64,000 bases of DNA from Thelonectria olida (taxonomy: Eukaryota; Ascomycota; Sordariomycetes; Hypocreales; Nectriaceae), in assembly GCA_020736575.1 (NCBI GenBank), contig JAGPYM010000005.1, positions 186,001-250,000 on the forward strand, written 5' to 3'. The notes under the pieces were generated by a model. That model ran no database searches. It was not told where the DNA came from and was given only the letters and a program-made list of their open reading frames with translations. A program made the position numbers and the translations under genes. Shown piece after piece: positions 11,239-20,912 of this stretch (the stretch's first letter is position 1; each line of letters begins with the position of its first letter).

Positions 11239-12365
11239 ATGCCTCCAGGTACGACCCATTCCTCTCCCTAATTCTCTTCGACGTCGCGTCGTCGCGTCCC
11301 TGGCGCATGCGCAGCGGCGGGCGCAACGCGCTCGCGCACCAAACGATACCCCGCGAGCTCGATTCACGTCGCAACCCACTCTAAGCACATGCTAATCATG
11401 GCGCAGCGCTGAGCGAAAGCGAATCGTCCGATGACGGCGACTCTGTGGTCCCCATCCAAGCGACGCGCAAGGCCGCGACCAAAGCCCCCTCCAACGACAT
11501 CTCGGACGCGAACGAAGACGACGCTGGCGCCGACAATGTCGATTCTGCAGATGAAGGCAGCGAAGAAGACGATGATCTTGAGGAAGATGTGTAGGATATT
11601 TCCCTACGTTCAACAGCACCGGATGCTGATGTGAACCAGGTTCATCGTGGAAGCTATCAAGAAACACATCATCGACGAAGATGCAAGTAAATGGTGTTTC
11701 TTAGCTCCACTTTTTGACTAACATTGTATGCAGGGCTCGCTCAAGTTCCAGGTCAAGTGGGAAGGATATGACAGCGCAAAGGATTTGACGTGGGAGCCCG
11801 AGGAAAATCTCCAGTATGCACCAGGAAATGTGATGGCTCCCTTTCCGTGCTAACCAGCGCCTTCTCTACAGGGGATCTGCATCGGACATTCTTAACGAGT
11901 ACTTAACAAAGCGTGGCGGGCGAGAGGCCATCTTTGAGGAAACGGACAAGGCTACGAAGACCAAGAAGCGAGGACGGGCGAGCAACGGAACCTCAAGTAC
12001 CACCAAGAAGCGATCGCGAAGAAACGGCACACACCCGGACGAGACAACCCCGCCGGCAACAATGAAGAAGTGGAGTCCTCCAGCAGGCTCCTGGGAGGAC
12101 GATATTGAGACTATCGATGCTTGTGAGGACGAGGGTAGTGGAAAGCTAGTCGTTTATCTTATTTGGAAGAACGGACAGAAGACGAAACACGATACCCAAA
12201 CTATCTACAAGAAGTGCCCACAGAAGGTAAGTTGGTTGTTTCTTGGGTTTGCAAGTCTTGAGACAACTTACTAACGCGGAGACACAGATGCTTCATTTCT
12301 ACGAGCGCCACGTTAAAATCATTCGGGATGAGAACAAGGCGTTGGCGGACGGGGCCGATGCGTAA
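11239..12365 (+). CDS. Heterochromatin protein 1 homologue (chromodomain + chromo shadow domain)
   Basis: Six exons, 11239-11248, 11407-11590, 11640-11682, 11734-11813, 11872-12226 and 12288-12365, give 249 residues. HP1 reads H3K9 methylation and holds silent chromatin together by dimerising. Residues 1-64 form a Ser/Asp/Glu-rich acidic arm. The chromodomain (about 65-120) runs from DVFIVEAI through FQVKWEGYDSAKDLTWEPEENL. The methyl-lysine cage would be F66, W88 and Y91, with Phe where many HP1 proteins have Tyr. A Lys/Arg-rich hinge (about 130-160) precedes the chromo shadow domain (about 171-236, WSPPAGSWEDDIETID to HFYERHVKIIRDE). Exon 1 is only 10 bp. The third intron has a GC-AG boundary, the only join that restores IIDEDGSLKFQVKW. 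Neurospora calls its homologue hpo. Confidence in the product is high; exon 1 is the least certain part. Confidence 0.92.
11683..11733 (+). other. GC-AG intron in the HP1 gene
   Basis: This 51 bp intron starts GCAAGT and ends CAG with CTAAC as branch point. Using the GT four bases inside the donor would shift the frame and destroy the chromodomain, so the GC donor is required by the protein. GCAAGT is the known consensus for GC-AG introns. Confidence 0.85.
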
Positions 12366-13522
12366 TTTGACGGACCCAGTGCGTTTGATTTTCAATTGGT
12401 AGCTAAAGAGGAAGATGGATGTTACTGGAATGATTTGGACCCTTACCGGGAGGAGTTTGCACAATCAATTTAGTGTGCAGGAGCACAGGTTTTCGCACCA
12501 ATGGAACTGGTGATGATAAGTGCGTATGCTCAGGGGTCGTCATGAATCTTTTAGCTTGAGGCATGACGATCGCAGGTTTCTGCGTGGCCAAGACAGATGG
12601 ATGGGTGAATGTATTCGTATTTAAATCCACAACAAAATAAAAACAGTCCAATTCCTATAACCCGTAATTAAGAGGCGCAAGTCACTAAGCCGCCACAAAT
12701 AGACACAATATCTTGTGAGTGCTATCAAGTTTTGGGGAGATGAGATGTCGTAATCAGGAGTTCAGCCAAGCCAGGTTTCCTTCGCGGATGCTTCATGAAT
12801 TCCGAGGCTGGGAAGCTAAGGACCAAGAGCCGCGACGCGTTCGGCCCCCTCGTGCCCTTGCAGCAGGCACTGAGCAGGCGCCGGGTGTGCCCACAGCGGA
12901 TCCCGTCCGGCGCCTTCGGGCCCTGAAAATCGGATTTCCAGCGGCTGGGGAGCCGGGGTAGGCACGATTGGGCGCTCTTTCTGGCCCCGGCACGCCGAAA
13001 AAAACACGTACCGGCTGCCCCAGCCTTCCACCTTTTTTTTTTTTGGCTGGGAATCGTCGTTGAAAAGAGGTGGCGGGGCAACCACTTATAACTACGAGGT
13101 GTTGCGGGAGGTTTGCAGTGTCGGCATTCTAACTCTGCTTTATTATTCGAACTTGTATATGAACATCTCTGTACATTCTTCATCTGATTACAGTTCCATA
13201 GGAAAGAACTGAGCTTTCTCAATCGTGGCTGGCTGATTCCATCTTTGTGCGACGACACTATCACCACCTCAGGCCTGCGACTCCGGAACCAAGTACTTTG
13301 TACATCCCCGTTGGTCGGTCAACAACCCCGCCTCACCTCGCACCATCAACTTCTCGTGCTCCCGCCATCTTGGGCTTGTCGGTACGTCAAATTCTATACA
13401 TAGTAGACTCCAAACGTCGCGTGCTTGTACTGACTCGATTTCGCAGAATTGTCTCCATCGACCCTCAGCAGCCTCAGAAACACCATCCCCGTTCTCCGTT
13501 TCTCCCACCTTCCACCGTCACC
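12366..13522. other. Spacer between HP1 and the microprotein gene
   Basis: The region holds the HP1 3' end, a GC-rich stretch at 12820-13000, a 12-base T run (13033-13044) and a C/T-rich leader before the next ATG. No other gene is supported. Confidence 0.5.
13382..13446 (+). other. Probable 5'UTR intron of the microprotein gene
   Basis: GTACGT at the 5' end, TACTGAC as branch point and CAG at the 3' end define a 65 bp intron. It ends 76 bp before the ATG at 13523. No coding frame requires it, so the call rests on splice signals alone. Confidence 0.5.
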
Positions 13523-13687
13523 ATGAAGAAGAACGACGTTATCGCCATCATCATCATCATCCTCTTCATCCTCCTCGCCGCCGTGTCATTCGGTATCTGG
13601 AAGCTGGTCACCGTCGCCAAGAGCTCCATGACGGCAACGTCTGCCTCTGGCTCAAGTGGTACCAGCAGCGAACTCCACGACGGCTGA
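13523..13687 (+). CDS. 54-residue single-pass membrane microprotein, function unknown
   Basis: The frame MKKNDVIAIIIIILFILLAA opens at an ATG in a good fungal context (CACCATGA) and ends after GTSSELHDG. Residues 6-30 form one strongly hydrophobic helix rich in Ile and Leu, followed by a short Ser/Thr/Gly-rich tail. Two lysines before the helix and one lysine on each side of residue 30 do not settle the topology. The frame stays open upstream to an ATG at 13247. That longer form would read through an evident intron and has no membrane or family feature, so I prefer 13523. It could be a small membrane regulator or a subunit; nothing in the sequence decides. Conservation in other genomes would be the key support. 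Confidence 0.6.
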   Translation: MKKNDVIAIIIIILFILLAAVSFGIWKLVTVAKSSMTATSASGSSGTSSELHDG

Positions 13688-14268
13688 GCGCGACCTCTCG
13701 GGACTCTTTTCGATTCGATTACATGTTCAAACACGGCAATTTGGTATTGTTTCTTGGTTCAGCGTTTTAGTTGGGTTTTTATGCAAAAGACGGGTAGAAC
13801 GACAGATGGCGAAGACAAGCCTGGCTTGGTAATGTGTTGTATGGGAAACTGCGGAAAGACGCAGCGAAGACTGGTTTAATGCGTGACATCACGAGCAGCA
13901 GGCGTTATTCTTTTGAGGCAAAGGTTATACGGTATTCTATGGGACAAACGACACGAGGATATGCGCCGAGGATACACTCAATGGGTCTTGGGATTGGCAA
14001 CGTTGATTGCAGCACGACCATCATGTAAATAGACAAGCGCAATATGAAACACCAACGGGGAACAAACTCCGCGCACATTCAATGCTTTCTTCTGCTTTCG
14101 TTGATGTTGATCATGTTCACCGTTGAATTCTACTGCTAGTCACGACAACAGTCGCGACAACCAAGTAAATGACTATCACTCACACATCAACTATGCTCGG
14201 CGCAAGTGAGGCACGGTCAAGACAAAGCTATAAAGTACCACGCTCGAGTCTAGGAATTCCCCATCAAC
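13688..14268. other. Spacer between microprotein and coiled-coil genes
   Basis: 581 bp holding the 3' end of the microprotein transcript and the promoter of the next gene. I see no further element. Confidence 0.5.
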
Positions 14269-15033
14269 ATGTCGCACTCAACACCTTCCGCTTGCACACC
14301 AGGTTTGGACGTATATATTGATTCCATTACACCCATTCGAGACCACCATAAAGGCCTGCTCCTCTCCGCCGCCATGGAACGTTCGCCGTCACTTCCCAGA
14401 AAGAAGTCCATCATGCATTTCCGAAAACACAGCGCATGGCAATATCAAGGTTTTCCGGTCGAGCAATTGCTTCCCCCACCCGACCTTAATGCCTGTACGA
14501 ATGACGACCCTTTGCTCGACAAGACTAGTCTTGAATACCGTAACCGCGCTCAGGAAATCATCGACGCAATGAAGCCCACGCTAGAACGCTACACTCGGTA
14601 TTACGAAGAAGCCAAGGAGGAGTACGTCAAGTATGCAGAAGCTCTCCTGCAAGTCGACTGGAACTTGAACTACGTGGACCCTGTATTCGGAGAGACCATC
14701 GATCGCCAATCTGAGGCAACGGTTACCCTGGTCACCAAGGACGAGATGAAGCTGTTGGGTCGCGAGCTCCTGTACTTGAGGAAACAATTGAACCGGAACA
14801 AGCACGCAGTCCAGATGAGCAAGGGTACAATGGAGGCCCAGAAGAGACGCATCGAGACGGCCGAGCGCGACCTCCAGAGGCTTACCGACCCGGCAGCGTA
14901 CTCTCAAACTCGGCATCTCTGGAAGAAGGAACAGCTCGAAGTGGCTGACAAGTTTGATGCTCTGGATGGCTGGGAAGACGTGGACGACAGCGACGATGAG
15001 AGCAGCGATGAGAGCGAGGGCGCGGAGGGCTGA
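14269..15033 (+). CDS. Hypothetical protein with central helical/coiled-coil region and acidic tail
   Basis: A single exon of 254 residues. I do not recognise the family. Residues about 85-205 are rich in Glu, Lys, Arg, Gln and Leu and read as long helices (YEEAKEEYVKYAEALL, then ELLYLRKQLNRNKHAVQMSK). The end (about 233-254) is a run of Asp, Glu and Ser. There is no signal peptide or membrane segment. Codon use and the absence of stops over 765 bp support a real gene. An internal ATG at residue 36 (MERSPSLPRKK) is an alternative start because the first 35 residues have no special feature. It could be a structural or scaffold protein; function is not assigned. Confidence 0.75.
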   Translation: MSHSTPSACTPGLDVYIDSITPIRDHHKGLLLSAAMERSPSLPRKKSIMHFRKHSAWQYQGFPVEQLLPPPDLNACTNDDPLLDKTSLEYRNRAQEIIDAMKPTLERYTRYYEEAKEEYVKYAEALLQVDWNLNYVDPVFGETIDRQSEATVTLVTKDEMKLLGRELLYLRKQLNRNKHAVQMSKGTMEAQKRRIETAERDLQRLTDPAAYSQTRHLWKKEQLEVADKFDALDGWEDVDDSDDESSDESEGAEG

Positions 15034-15784
15034 CCGACCGTGAAGATGGATGTTGCCATGGATTACAGGTTTATTCCCAATAGGACTAACTAAGTAGAGA
15101 TAGACCAAAAGATATACTGTGGGCAATAAATCCTCGTATTATTGGCCCGTCCAAAATGCACAGCTCTACGACTCGTCCTTTATACAGTCGCTTACCCTAA
15201 ATAACCAGTCGTTCTGGGATGACTTCGCACCTTCTCGGTAGACTCAAAGGCCTAATCGATTAATATTGATATACATTCGGCTCCTACAGAGAGTCATGGT
15301 TCCTTCAAACATGTCACATCAAATGAGAGCTGTTGAGTCGTGGTGCTTTTGGTTGCAAACTACTCCGGGGTTTACAACAACGAAGTACTCTGCTCACACA
15401 TCTAAAAAGACGCAATAAGTGTACGTATCTATTCTATTAACACACAGAATCTGTTGGTTTGAGTATTGTTTGATTGCCGTCCCGTTGCGTTGTCAAGTCA
15501 TGAAGCCATGCAACATGGGGTGTCTCACCTCATCGGATTCAGTCTGCTGGTAGGCGTCCTCAGGAGACGGTTACAACAGGCACCAAAGACGCACGCTAGC
15601 CTTTAAGAACAAAGTTCAATTGAAGGAAAGTAGGGTACTGTAAATAGAACCTTGGCTGTGAGTGAGGTAGCCAGGGCTGATCCTAGCATTGCAGCTTCAA
15701 TCACCGCGGCCCATCCCAAGTTCCGCGTCGAAACATCTTCTCGAAGTCCAACTGTGCGCGAGCCTGAACAAAGAACCTCTCGAA
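15034..15784. other. Convergent spacer, nothing recognised
   Basis: 751 bp between two converging genes. It is A/T-richer than the flanking coding DNA and holds only short open frames without features. Confidence 0.5.
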
Positions 15785-16279
15785 TCAACTAGCCGAGACC
15801 TTCTTGAACACCCACAAAGTCATTCCGTGCTCTCTCACCTCCAATGTCTCGCCCTCATCGCTGGTAACCACCATCCACAGCTTGTCCCCGTCCAGCTTAC
15901 TCAACAACTGATAGCCTCCGCTAGGATGGTGTCTCAGAGTGAAGCATTCGTCCGATGAGAGGTGTTGGGAACGGGCATGAACAACGAAATCCTCGCCGCA
16001 CGAAAGGTATCCCCCGAAAGGTGGATAATGGAACCCCAAATACCCGTTCTTCTCGACGCAAAGCCATATCTGGTCCTCTTTATTAGATAGAGCCTCGTCC
16101 AAATCCTCAACATGGGCCCTATTGAGATGGAATGTCATGGCTCTGTTAGTACCCTTTTCGAGTATCATGTACGTGTTTCCTTGCCAAGGGACCGCATCTG
16201 GGCTGCCGAGGAGTTCTGAGGCGGTTGAGGGAGTGTCCATGGTGAGGGTAAGAGCTTCTGGCCAGTTATTAGATTCCAT
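15785..16279 (-). CDS. Small beta-rich fungal protein (possible beta-trefoil/fascin-like fold), function unknown
   Basis: A single exon of 164 residues. The repeating pattern of short strands (NTYMILEKGTNRAMTF, IWLCVEKNGYLGFHYP, CFTLRHHPSGGYQLL, KLWMVV, GMTLWVFKKV) with WxCVEKNGxLGF and a Gly-rich turn resembles a widespread, multi-copy fungal family of about 150-residue proteins of unknown role. I recall the pattern but have not searched. There is no signal peptide, so it should be cytosolic. Three similar strand groups would fit a beta-trefoil, which is inference. It converges with the coiled-coil gene and lies in the same orientation as the putative secreted protein upstream. Confidence 0.75.
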   Translation of the reverse strand: MESNNWPEALTLTMDTPSTASELLGSPDAVPWQGNTYMILEKGTNRAMTFHLNRAHVEDLDEALSNKEDQIWLCVEKNGYLGFHYPPFGGYLSCGEDFVVHARSQHLSSDECFTLRHHPSGGYQLLSKLDGDKLWMVVTSDEGETLEVREHGMTLWVFKKVSAS

Positions 16280-16970
16280 ATTGGATCAAAAGGGTGCTGC
16301 ATACAAGTGATGGAGGCTATAGAGAAGTGTTAGCATCGCCACCTTACTACCCGGATGATCTCACCCAAATACCTACTGAGGGAATGTAGTTCACTTTGTG
16401 CCGAACGTCGTGGTTTTTGAACCTGACGAAATGGATAGAGCATCCATTATCTGGCATGGGAGAGAAGAGAAGCACATTTTATCAGCTCGTTTCTTTGTGG
16501 ATGTTTGTAGCGTTCGCTATAGACTCCCATGGTTTGATTGTGGCCGCTTATTGAAATGGCTTGCATCTAGCAAGCAGCGTTGGGATAGAAGCGGGTTTTC
16601 CTTAACTGTTTTCAAAGAGACGAGGGTAATGTGCAAACAAATGAGGCCCGGAAGGCAAGTGCAGGAACGAATCCTTCTATTCATGACCGGTCTATATCTC
16701 CCAGTATCCGTACATATTATTAACGAGTGTCATGTCTAATGTTGTCATAATGAGCGTAAAGAACTTGGCACCAGCCATAGTCCGAGTTATTGTCTAAGTC
16801 ATCGCAAAGTGTTTGTCCTGGGTGCGTCCCCCTTGCCCGAGTTTCATTGTATGTAGGAAACACAACCGCTGGGCAAATAACTTTAGCCTCATCACCAACA
16901 ACCAAGGGAGAGCTCGCTACACTTACCGCTACGGTAGTCATCGAGATACCGAAGGCGAGGAATGTCAATA
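16280..16970. other. Spacer between the beta-rich gene and the small secreted-protein gene
   Basis: 691 bp upstream of the beta-rich gene. It contains a minus-strand frame at 16720-16968 that is open but begins with TTG rather than ATG; it is probably 3' UTR of the secreted-protein gene. Nothing else is supported. Confidence 0.45.
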
Positions 16971-17369
16971 TTATTCCTGTTCATCTCGCTCTTCGACGGC
17001 CTGGTGAGGTGTGAAGGACTTCCGGGACGGCAGGGTATCTCGAGCCATACGCAACTTGACCTTGGTGCCAGTTAGTAGTTTATTCATGCCATGATCAGCA
17101 AAGTCAGGGAGTATTTACGGTATCGGCTGGGACTAGGATCGGTCTCGGAGTCTCATCCGGGGGTGCAGTGTCGTTTGTGAACCGGGGCATAAACTTGGAT
17201 GACCGAACTCGAACGGGAGTCCCTGGAAGAGCTGTTGTGAACTAGTTAGCCATGTGTTTCCTGCTTATGGCGAATGAAGGATAGACTTGCGATTGTCGCC
17301 AGTCGGCAGAGCGACGGTGAAGGAGGCCACGCAAGCGACAAGAACGGCAAAGGCGCTGCTGGTCTTCAT
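16971..17369 (-). CDS. Putative small secreted protein (93 residues)
   Basis: Modelled with three exons: 17369-17291, 17231-17119 and 17060-16971. The N-terminus MKTSSAFAVLVACVASFTVALP is a clear signal peptide, with cleavage likely after Ala-20 or nearby. The rest is Pro/Thr/Arg-rich and ends VEERDEQE; the mature part has no cysteine. Intron 2 (17118-17061) is a normal GT-AG intron with CTAAC branch. Intron 1 (17290-17232) must use a GC donor (C|GCAAGT) to keep the frame open. The overlapping GT donor four bases downstream instead gives a roughly 60-residue product with different tail. The role is unknown; a secreted peptide or propeptide is the simplest reading. Signal peptide confidence is good, exon structure moderate. 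Confidence 0.55.
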
Positions 17370-18522
17370 TTTGATGACTGAAAAAGATTGATGTGACAAT
17401 GATGATGATGATGCAGACGGTGATGAGAGCGCAGCTCTTAGATGTGAGAAAGGAAACAAGGAAAGCCAAGGACCGCAGATGGCAAACAAACAGAACAGCG
17501 ACGAGAGATGTAATAGGAGATGGAGAATTAAGGTTGAGATCAAAGACTCCCCAGCCGGAACCCCATTGATATAGGTATGTCTCGAGGTCCCAGCCCATGA
17601 CGAATCTGCACAGCTGAGGATAAGCTATCACGTCTCCACGCAGATCTAACACTGCAAGCTACAGGAGACACGACGAGAAACCCTGGTCCGGAGACGCCGT
17701 AGCAGTACCAGCAACACTATCCCATCTGCCAAACCGCGCACCTCCTGCTGCAACCTCTCTCCTGCGCGGCCGTCGCAGAGCCGCGCGGACCCAGCGTCTT
17801 CCGGGTCCCGAGCAGAACAAGCTTATTATCACGGCCAGGGGAAGGTTGCGTGATCGCCGAGCATACTACGTAGTAGGGTGTTTGACAAGGTATCTTTGTT
17901 GTTTTGGTGGATTGCACCCCCTGGTTGACTATGTCAGTAGCAACTTAGACTGCTCTGGCTGGATACACTTGTGGAGAATAGGGATCTGGGTGAGACGTTT
18001 GGAGCTTTGATGGAAGAGGCTGATGTTTCAGCGCGGAAAGGAGAAGTACGCTACGGAGTATTAACTGTCTACAAATTAGTGATGGAATGATAAGAGAAGA
18101 GAAGGAACTAAATATAGATGAACGTTTGATATAATCCTCGGCAGTCCCGAGTCGAAAGCGATCCTCTTGGCGGCGATAACACCACAACGTGGGCTATGAA
18201 GCGATTGGAGGCCCCAGATGGCATCGCCAGATGCTTGACGGCACATGTTTCAAAGGTTGGAGCCGAATGCCGATCACGCACTCTATGAAAACTTGTTCAA
18301 TTGATTGCTCCTGTGCGTCTCCATTGAGAAGCGTCCATGTGCGTCTATTTCGCCATGCAAATCTGTGCCGTGTATCAAACCGCTTCTCTGATGCCACTGC
18401 CCCAAGTCTATTAACAACTGCCCAAGGTATCACGGTGCTCAGAATCTCATCTCAACTTGTTCATCGAACCCCCTTTTCCAAATGACATACAAATCGCTTC
18501 AAACGATTCATTCATAGCGTCG
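17370..18522. other. 1.15 kb gene-free spacer
   Basis: It holds the promoter of the secreted-protein gene and the 3' region of the Apd1-like gene. Tandem TGA/GAT triplets occur at about 17398-17412. No gene is supported. Confidence 0.5.
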
Positions 18523-19725
18523 TTACCAACTCATCACCCCCCGACCTCGATCAAACCCTCCCCTCAACTGACTCTCAGGCTTCACCACTTTTCCTCGCAA
18601 CACCGTGTACTTGACCAAGTTTTCGCAGTCCTCAGGCCTCACACGTGCCAGCCAGATGCACTGAGCCGCACCAAGGCTGCCCTCTTCCCCCTCCTTCTTC
18701 TCCCCATTCGTGCCATGTCCATTCGTAGTCCCATTGGTCCCATTGGTAGCCTTCTCCTTGGCTTCGTCATCCAGACCAAACGCATTCGGCCGTCGGTACA
18801 CCATGACGTTTGCAGAGTATTTGTGTCCGCCGACATGGCTGATGAAGTAGATGCCCACGCCCCCCGGCCTCTCATCGTCCAAGTCCCGATACAAGCCCAG
18901 CGGTCGCAGTTGCCGCTCCAGCTCCTTGCGCAGCAGCGGCGCGCTCTTTCCGCAGCGCGCATCGCGGGTGCCCTGGCTGCACATCAGAATGACGGCGCGG
19001 TGCGGGCAGTCGGCCGTCAACAACGCTGGCACATTGTCGGGGTCGGGAGACGGTAGCGAGGCCGGAACGGAAAAGGGGGTCAGGGGAGAAGTACTGGTCG
19101 GAGACTTGGACACGATCTCGGTGATGAGCTGCGGTACGTTCCGAGGATGCACGTTGTGGATGAGGGTGAAGGCGGGGAGGAGGAGGACCGTGGTGGGTTC
19201 CGAGTAATCGCTGGTATGGTTGGGCGTAGGCATGTTGGAAGCCGTCAGCTTCATGTTCTGCAGGACCATGTTAGCACGTATGTTTCTCCTGTCAACATCA
19301 CGTACACGCATAGAACTCACTCCGTTGGTAGGCTTGTCGGCCTTGTCAACCGCCTCCATGACACTGCCCTTCTCGTCGGCCACATCCCGCACCCAATCGG
19401 CCTTGCTTGTGCCGACGAGCAAATGGGTGCTCCAGGCCTTGATCTGCCCGTACAGAACATCGTCGTACTCGATCTTGAAGTTGCGCGGGTAGTGGACGGT
19501 GCAGCTGTCACAATCGTGCAGACAGTCGTCGCCGTCGACGGCCGGGTCCGTCTTGGGGAACAGCTCGGCGACGGGCGGCGGCGCGGGGCCCTTGGAGCCG
19601 CCGCCGAGGAGGGAGCTGGCCAGAGACTTGAGCGACAGGGCCATTTTCTGCTTCACGGGCATGCGCTGCGAGGAATTGGCGGGAGGGTGAGAAGGGGAGG
19701 AGTGGGAGGAAGATGTAGCAGTCAT
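18523..19725 (-). CDS. Apd1-like sucrase/ferredoxin-domain protein (thioredoxin-like [2Fe-2S] protein)
   Basis: Exon 1 (19725-19321) and exon 2 (19257-18523) give 379 residues. The family includes yeast Apd1 and Aim32, in which a C-terminal thioredoxin-like domain binds a [2Fe-2S] cluster with two Cys and two His. The same ligands are visible: C228 and C237 (CSQGTRDARC) and H276 and H280 (HVGGH). The upstream CLHDCDSCTVHYP stretch is also typical of the family. A Gly/Asn/Thr-rich insertion (TNGTNGTTNGHGTNG) lies before the final conserved WLARVRPEDCENLV segment. The 63 bp intron (GTGAGT...CTGCAG, branch GCTAAC) is a multiple of three and free of stops, so retention would insert 21 residues in frame. 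An upstream in-frame extension to 20001 exists but is Ser/Pro/His-poor in family features; the ATG at 19725 is preferred. Confidence 0.85.
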   Translation of the reverse strand: MTATSSSHSSPSHPPANSSQRMPVKQKMALSLKSLASSLLGGGSKGPAPPPVAELFPKTDPAVDGDDCLHDCDSCTVHYPRNFKIEYDDVLYGQIKAWSTHLLVGTSKADWVRDVADEKGSVMEAVDKADKPTNGVSSMRVRDVDRRNIRANMVLQNMKLTASNMPTPNHTSDYSEPTTVLLLPAFTLIHNVHPRNVPQLITEIVSKSPTSTSPLTPFSVPASLPSPDPDNVPALLTADCPHRAVILMCSQGTRDARCGKSAPLLRKELERQLRPLGLYRDLDDERPGGVGIYFISHVGGHKYSANVMVYRRPNAFGLDDEAKEKATNGTNGTTNGHGTNGEKKEGEEGSLGAAQCIWLARVRPEDCENLVKYTVLRGKVVKPESQLRGGFDRGRGVMSW

Positions 19726-20912
19726 GGCGGCGGCGAAACCTCCGGGGTGGGGGGCCCTTTCGTTTCCTCTTTCCTTAATTACGTCTTGATCTACAATATT
19801 TTTTGCGTGCCCAACGAGCAAATCGGGCGTCCGAAGGAGGCTCCGAAATGTAAATCCACTCGGCGTTGCACTCGCTGGGGCCGGATCAGAAAAATCGGTT
19901 CGGCCGGTGGGATGAAGGACGACAGGACGACGTGCGAATAGTTTGACGGAACCCGGTAAGTGGGGGGAGAGACTCTTCAAAAGACAAGAGTAAAAGACCA
20001 AAGAGAGAATGGGAATATCTAATGTTGATTACTTCTGGCCGGGTCAGCAATAAATACATATTCGGCACTTGGTCTCCCCCTTGTCTCCCCAATATACCGA
20101 TATCCTCATGAATGACCGTATCGCTCTTTTCTGTCGTGCTGTGAGGGACAGGCCGCGTATCTCCGAGGCCGAAGAATGGAAGACTGAAGGATTGTTCGGC
20201 TGGCCCTACGCACGCCATTACGTCGTCCCCCAAACTTATCAGATCTTGCCTTCCATCGACCAATCCCACCGGCAACATTCTGGTGCCCATTGCTGACGAA
20301 GCGGCCTGCTAGAAGCAACCCCCCTCCCCCTCCCCCGTAGTCCGGTACTCTGCATAATCCCCGGCCCGGTGGAGTCTCCCCTCTTCTTTTCTGCAGCTCT
20401 GCTTTCCATTCTTTTGCTCATTCCACGCTCGCTGGTTCGTCGTTGTTATGATGCCTTTTCTGCAAGTCTTATGGGCTGACTGGCTACTTCTTACCCGCTT
20501 TCCCTCTTCAGTCAGCGAATGAGAAAATTGGCCCTTTTTCAATGTTCCATTGCAGCCTCTGGTTTATCCTTTCTAAGCCGGGCTCGGAATTACGACGGCC
20601 GGCATTGGACTGTTACATCACTAGGCCAGCCGGCATTCGGGGAACATGCCGACCACACCCATCACGCCAGCCCTGGTAGGTATAAAGTGCCTCGTTGGAA
20701 TAGCATCAAAAATTCACATCTGATAACGAAATCCAACATTAACAAACTTGGTAACATGTCATATCCTATCTCTGCTATATATGGAACGTAGAAGAAAAGA
20801 CCCCGTCTCAAATAGTACAAAAATGCCGTCTTCGCTTCATAGTCTGTTCATATACTGTCACTCCCGTCTCATCACTCTCTACACCCACTCCTACAACGCA
20901 CCTGTCCACCCA
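19726..20912. other. 1.2 kb spacer, promoter of the Apd1-like gene
   Basis: The region holds C-rich runs at 20320-20336 and scattered short frames. I see no gene or repeat. Confidence 0.5.

Noticed and set aside
13247..13687. Longer 146-residue version of the microprotein
   Set aside because: It reads through a well-formed intron and its extra N-terminal part has no domain.
16720..16968. Minus-strand frame resembling a small Cys-containing secreted peptide
   Set aside because: It begins with TTG; the first ATG leaves only a weak signal-like stretch, and it directly follows the stop of the secreted-protein gene, so it is probably 3' UTR.
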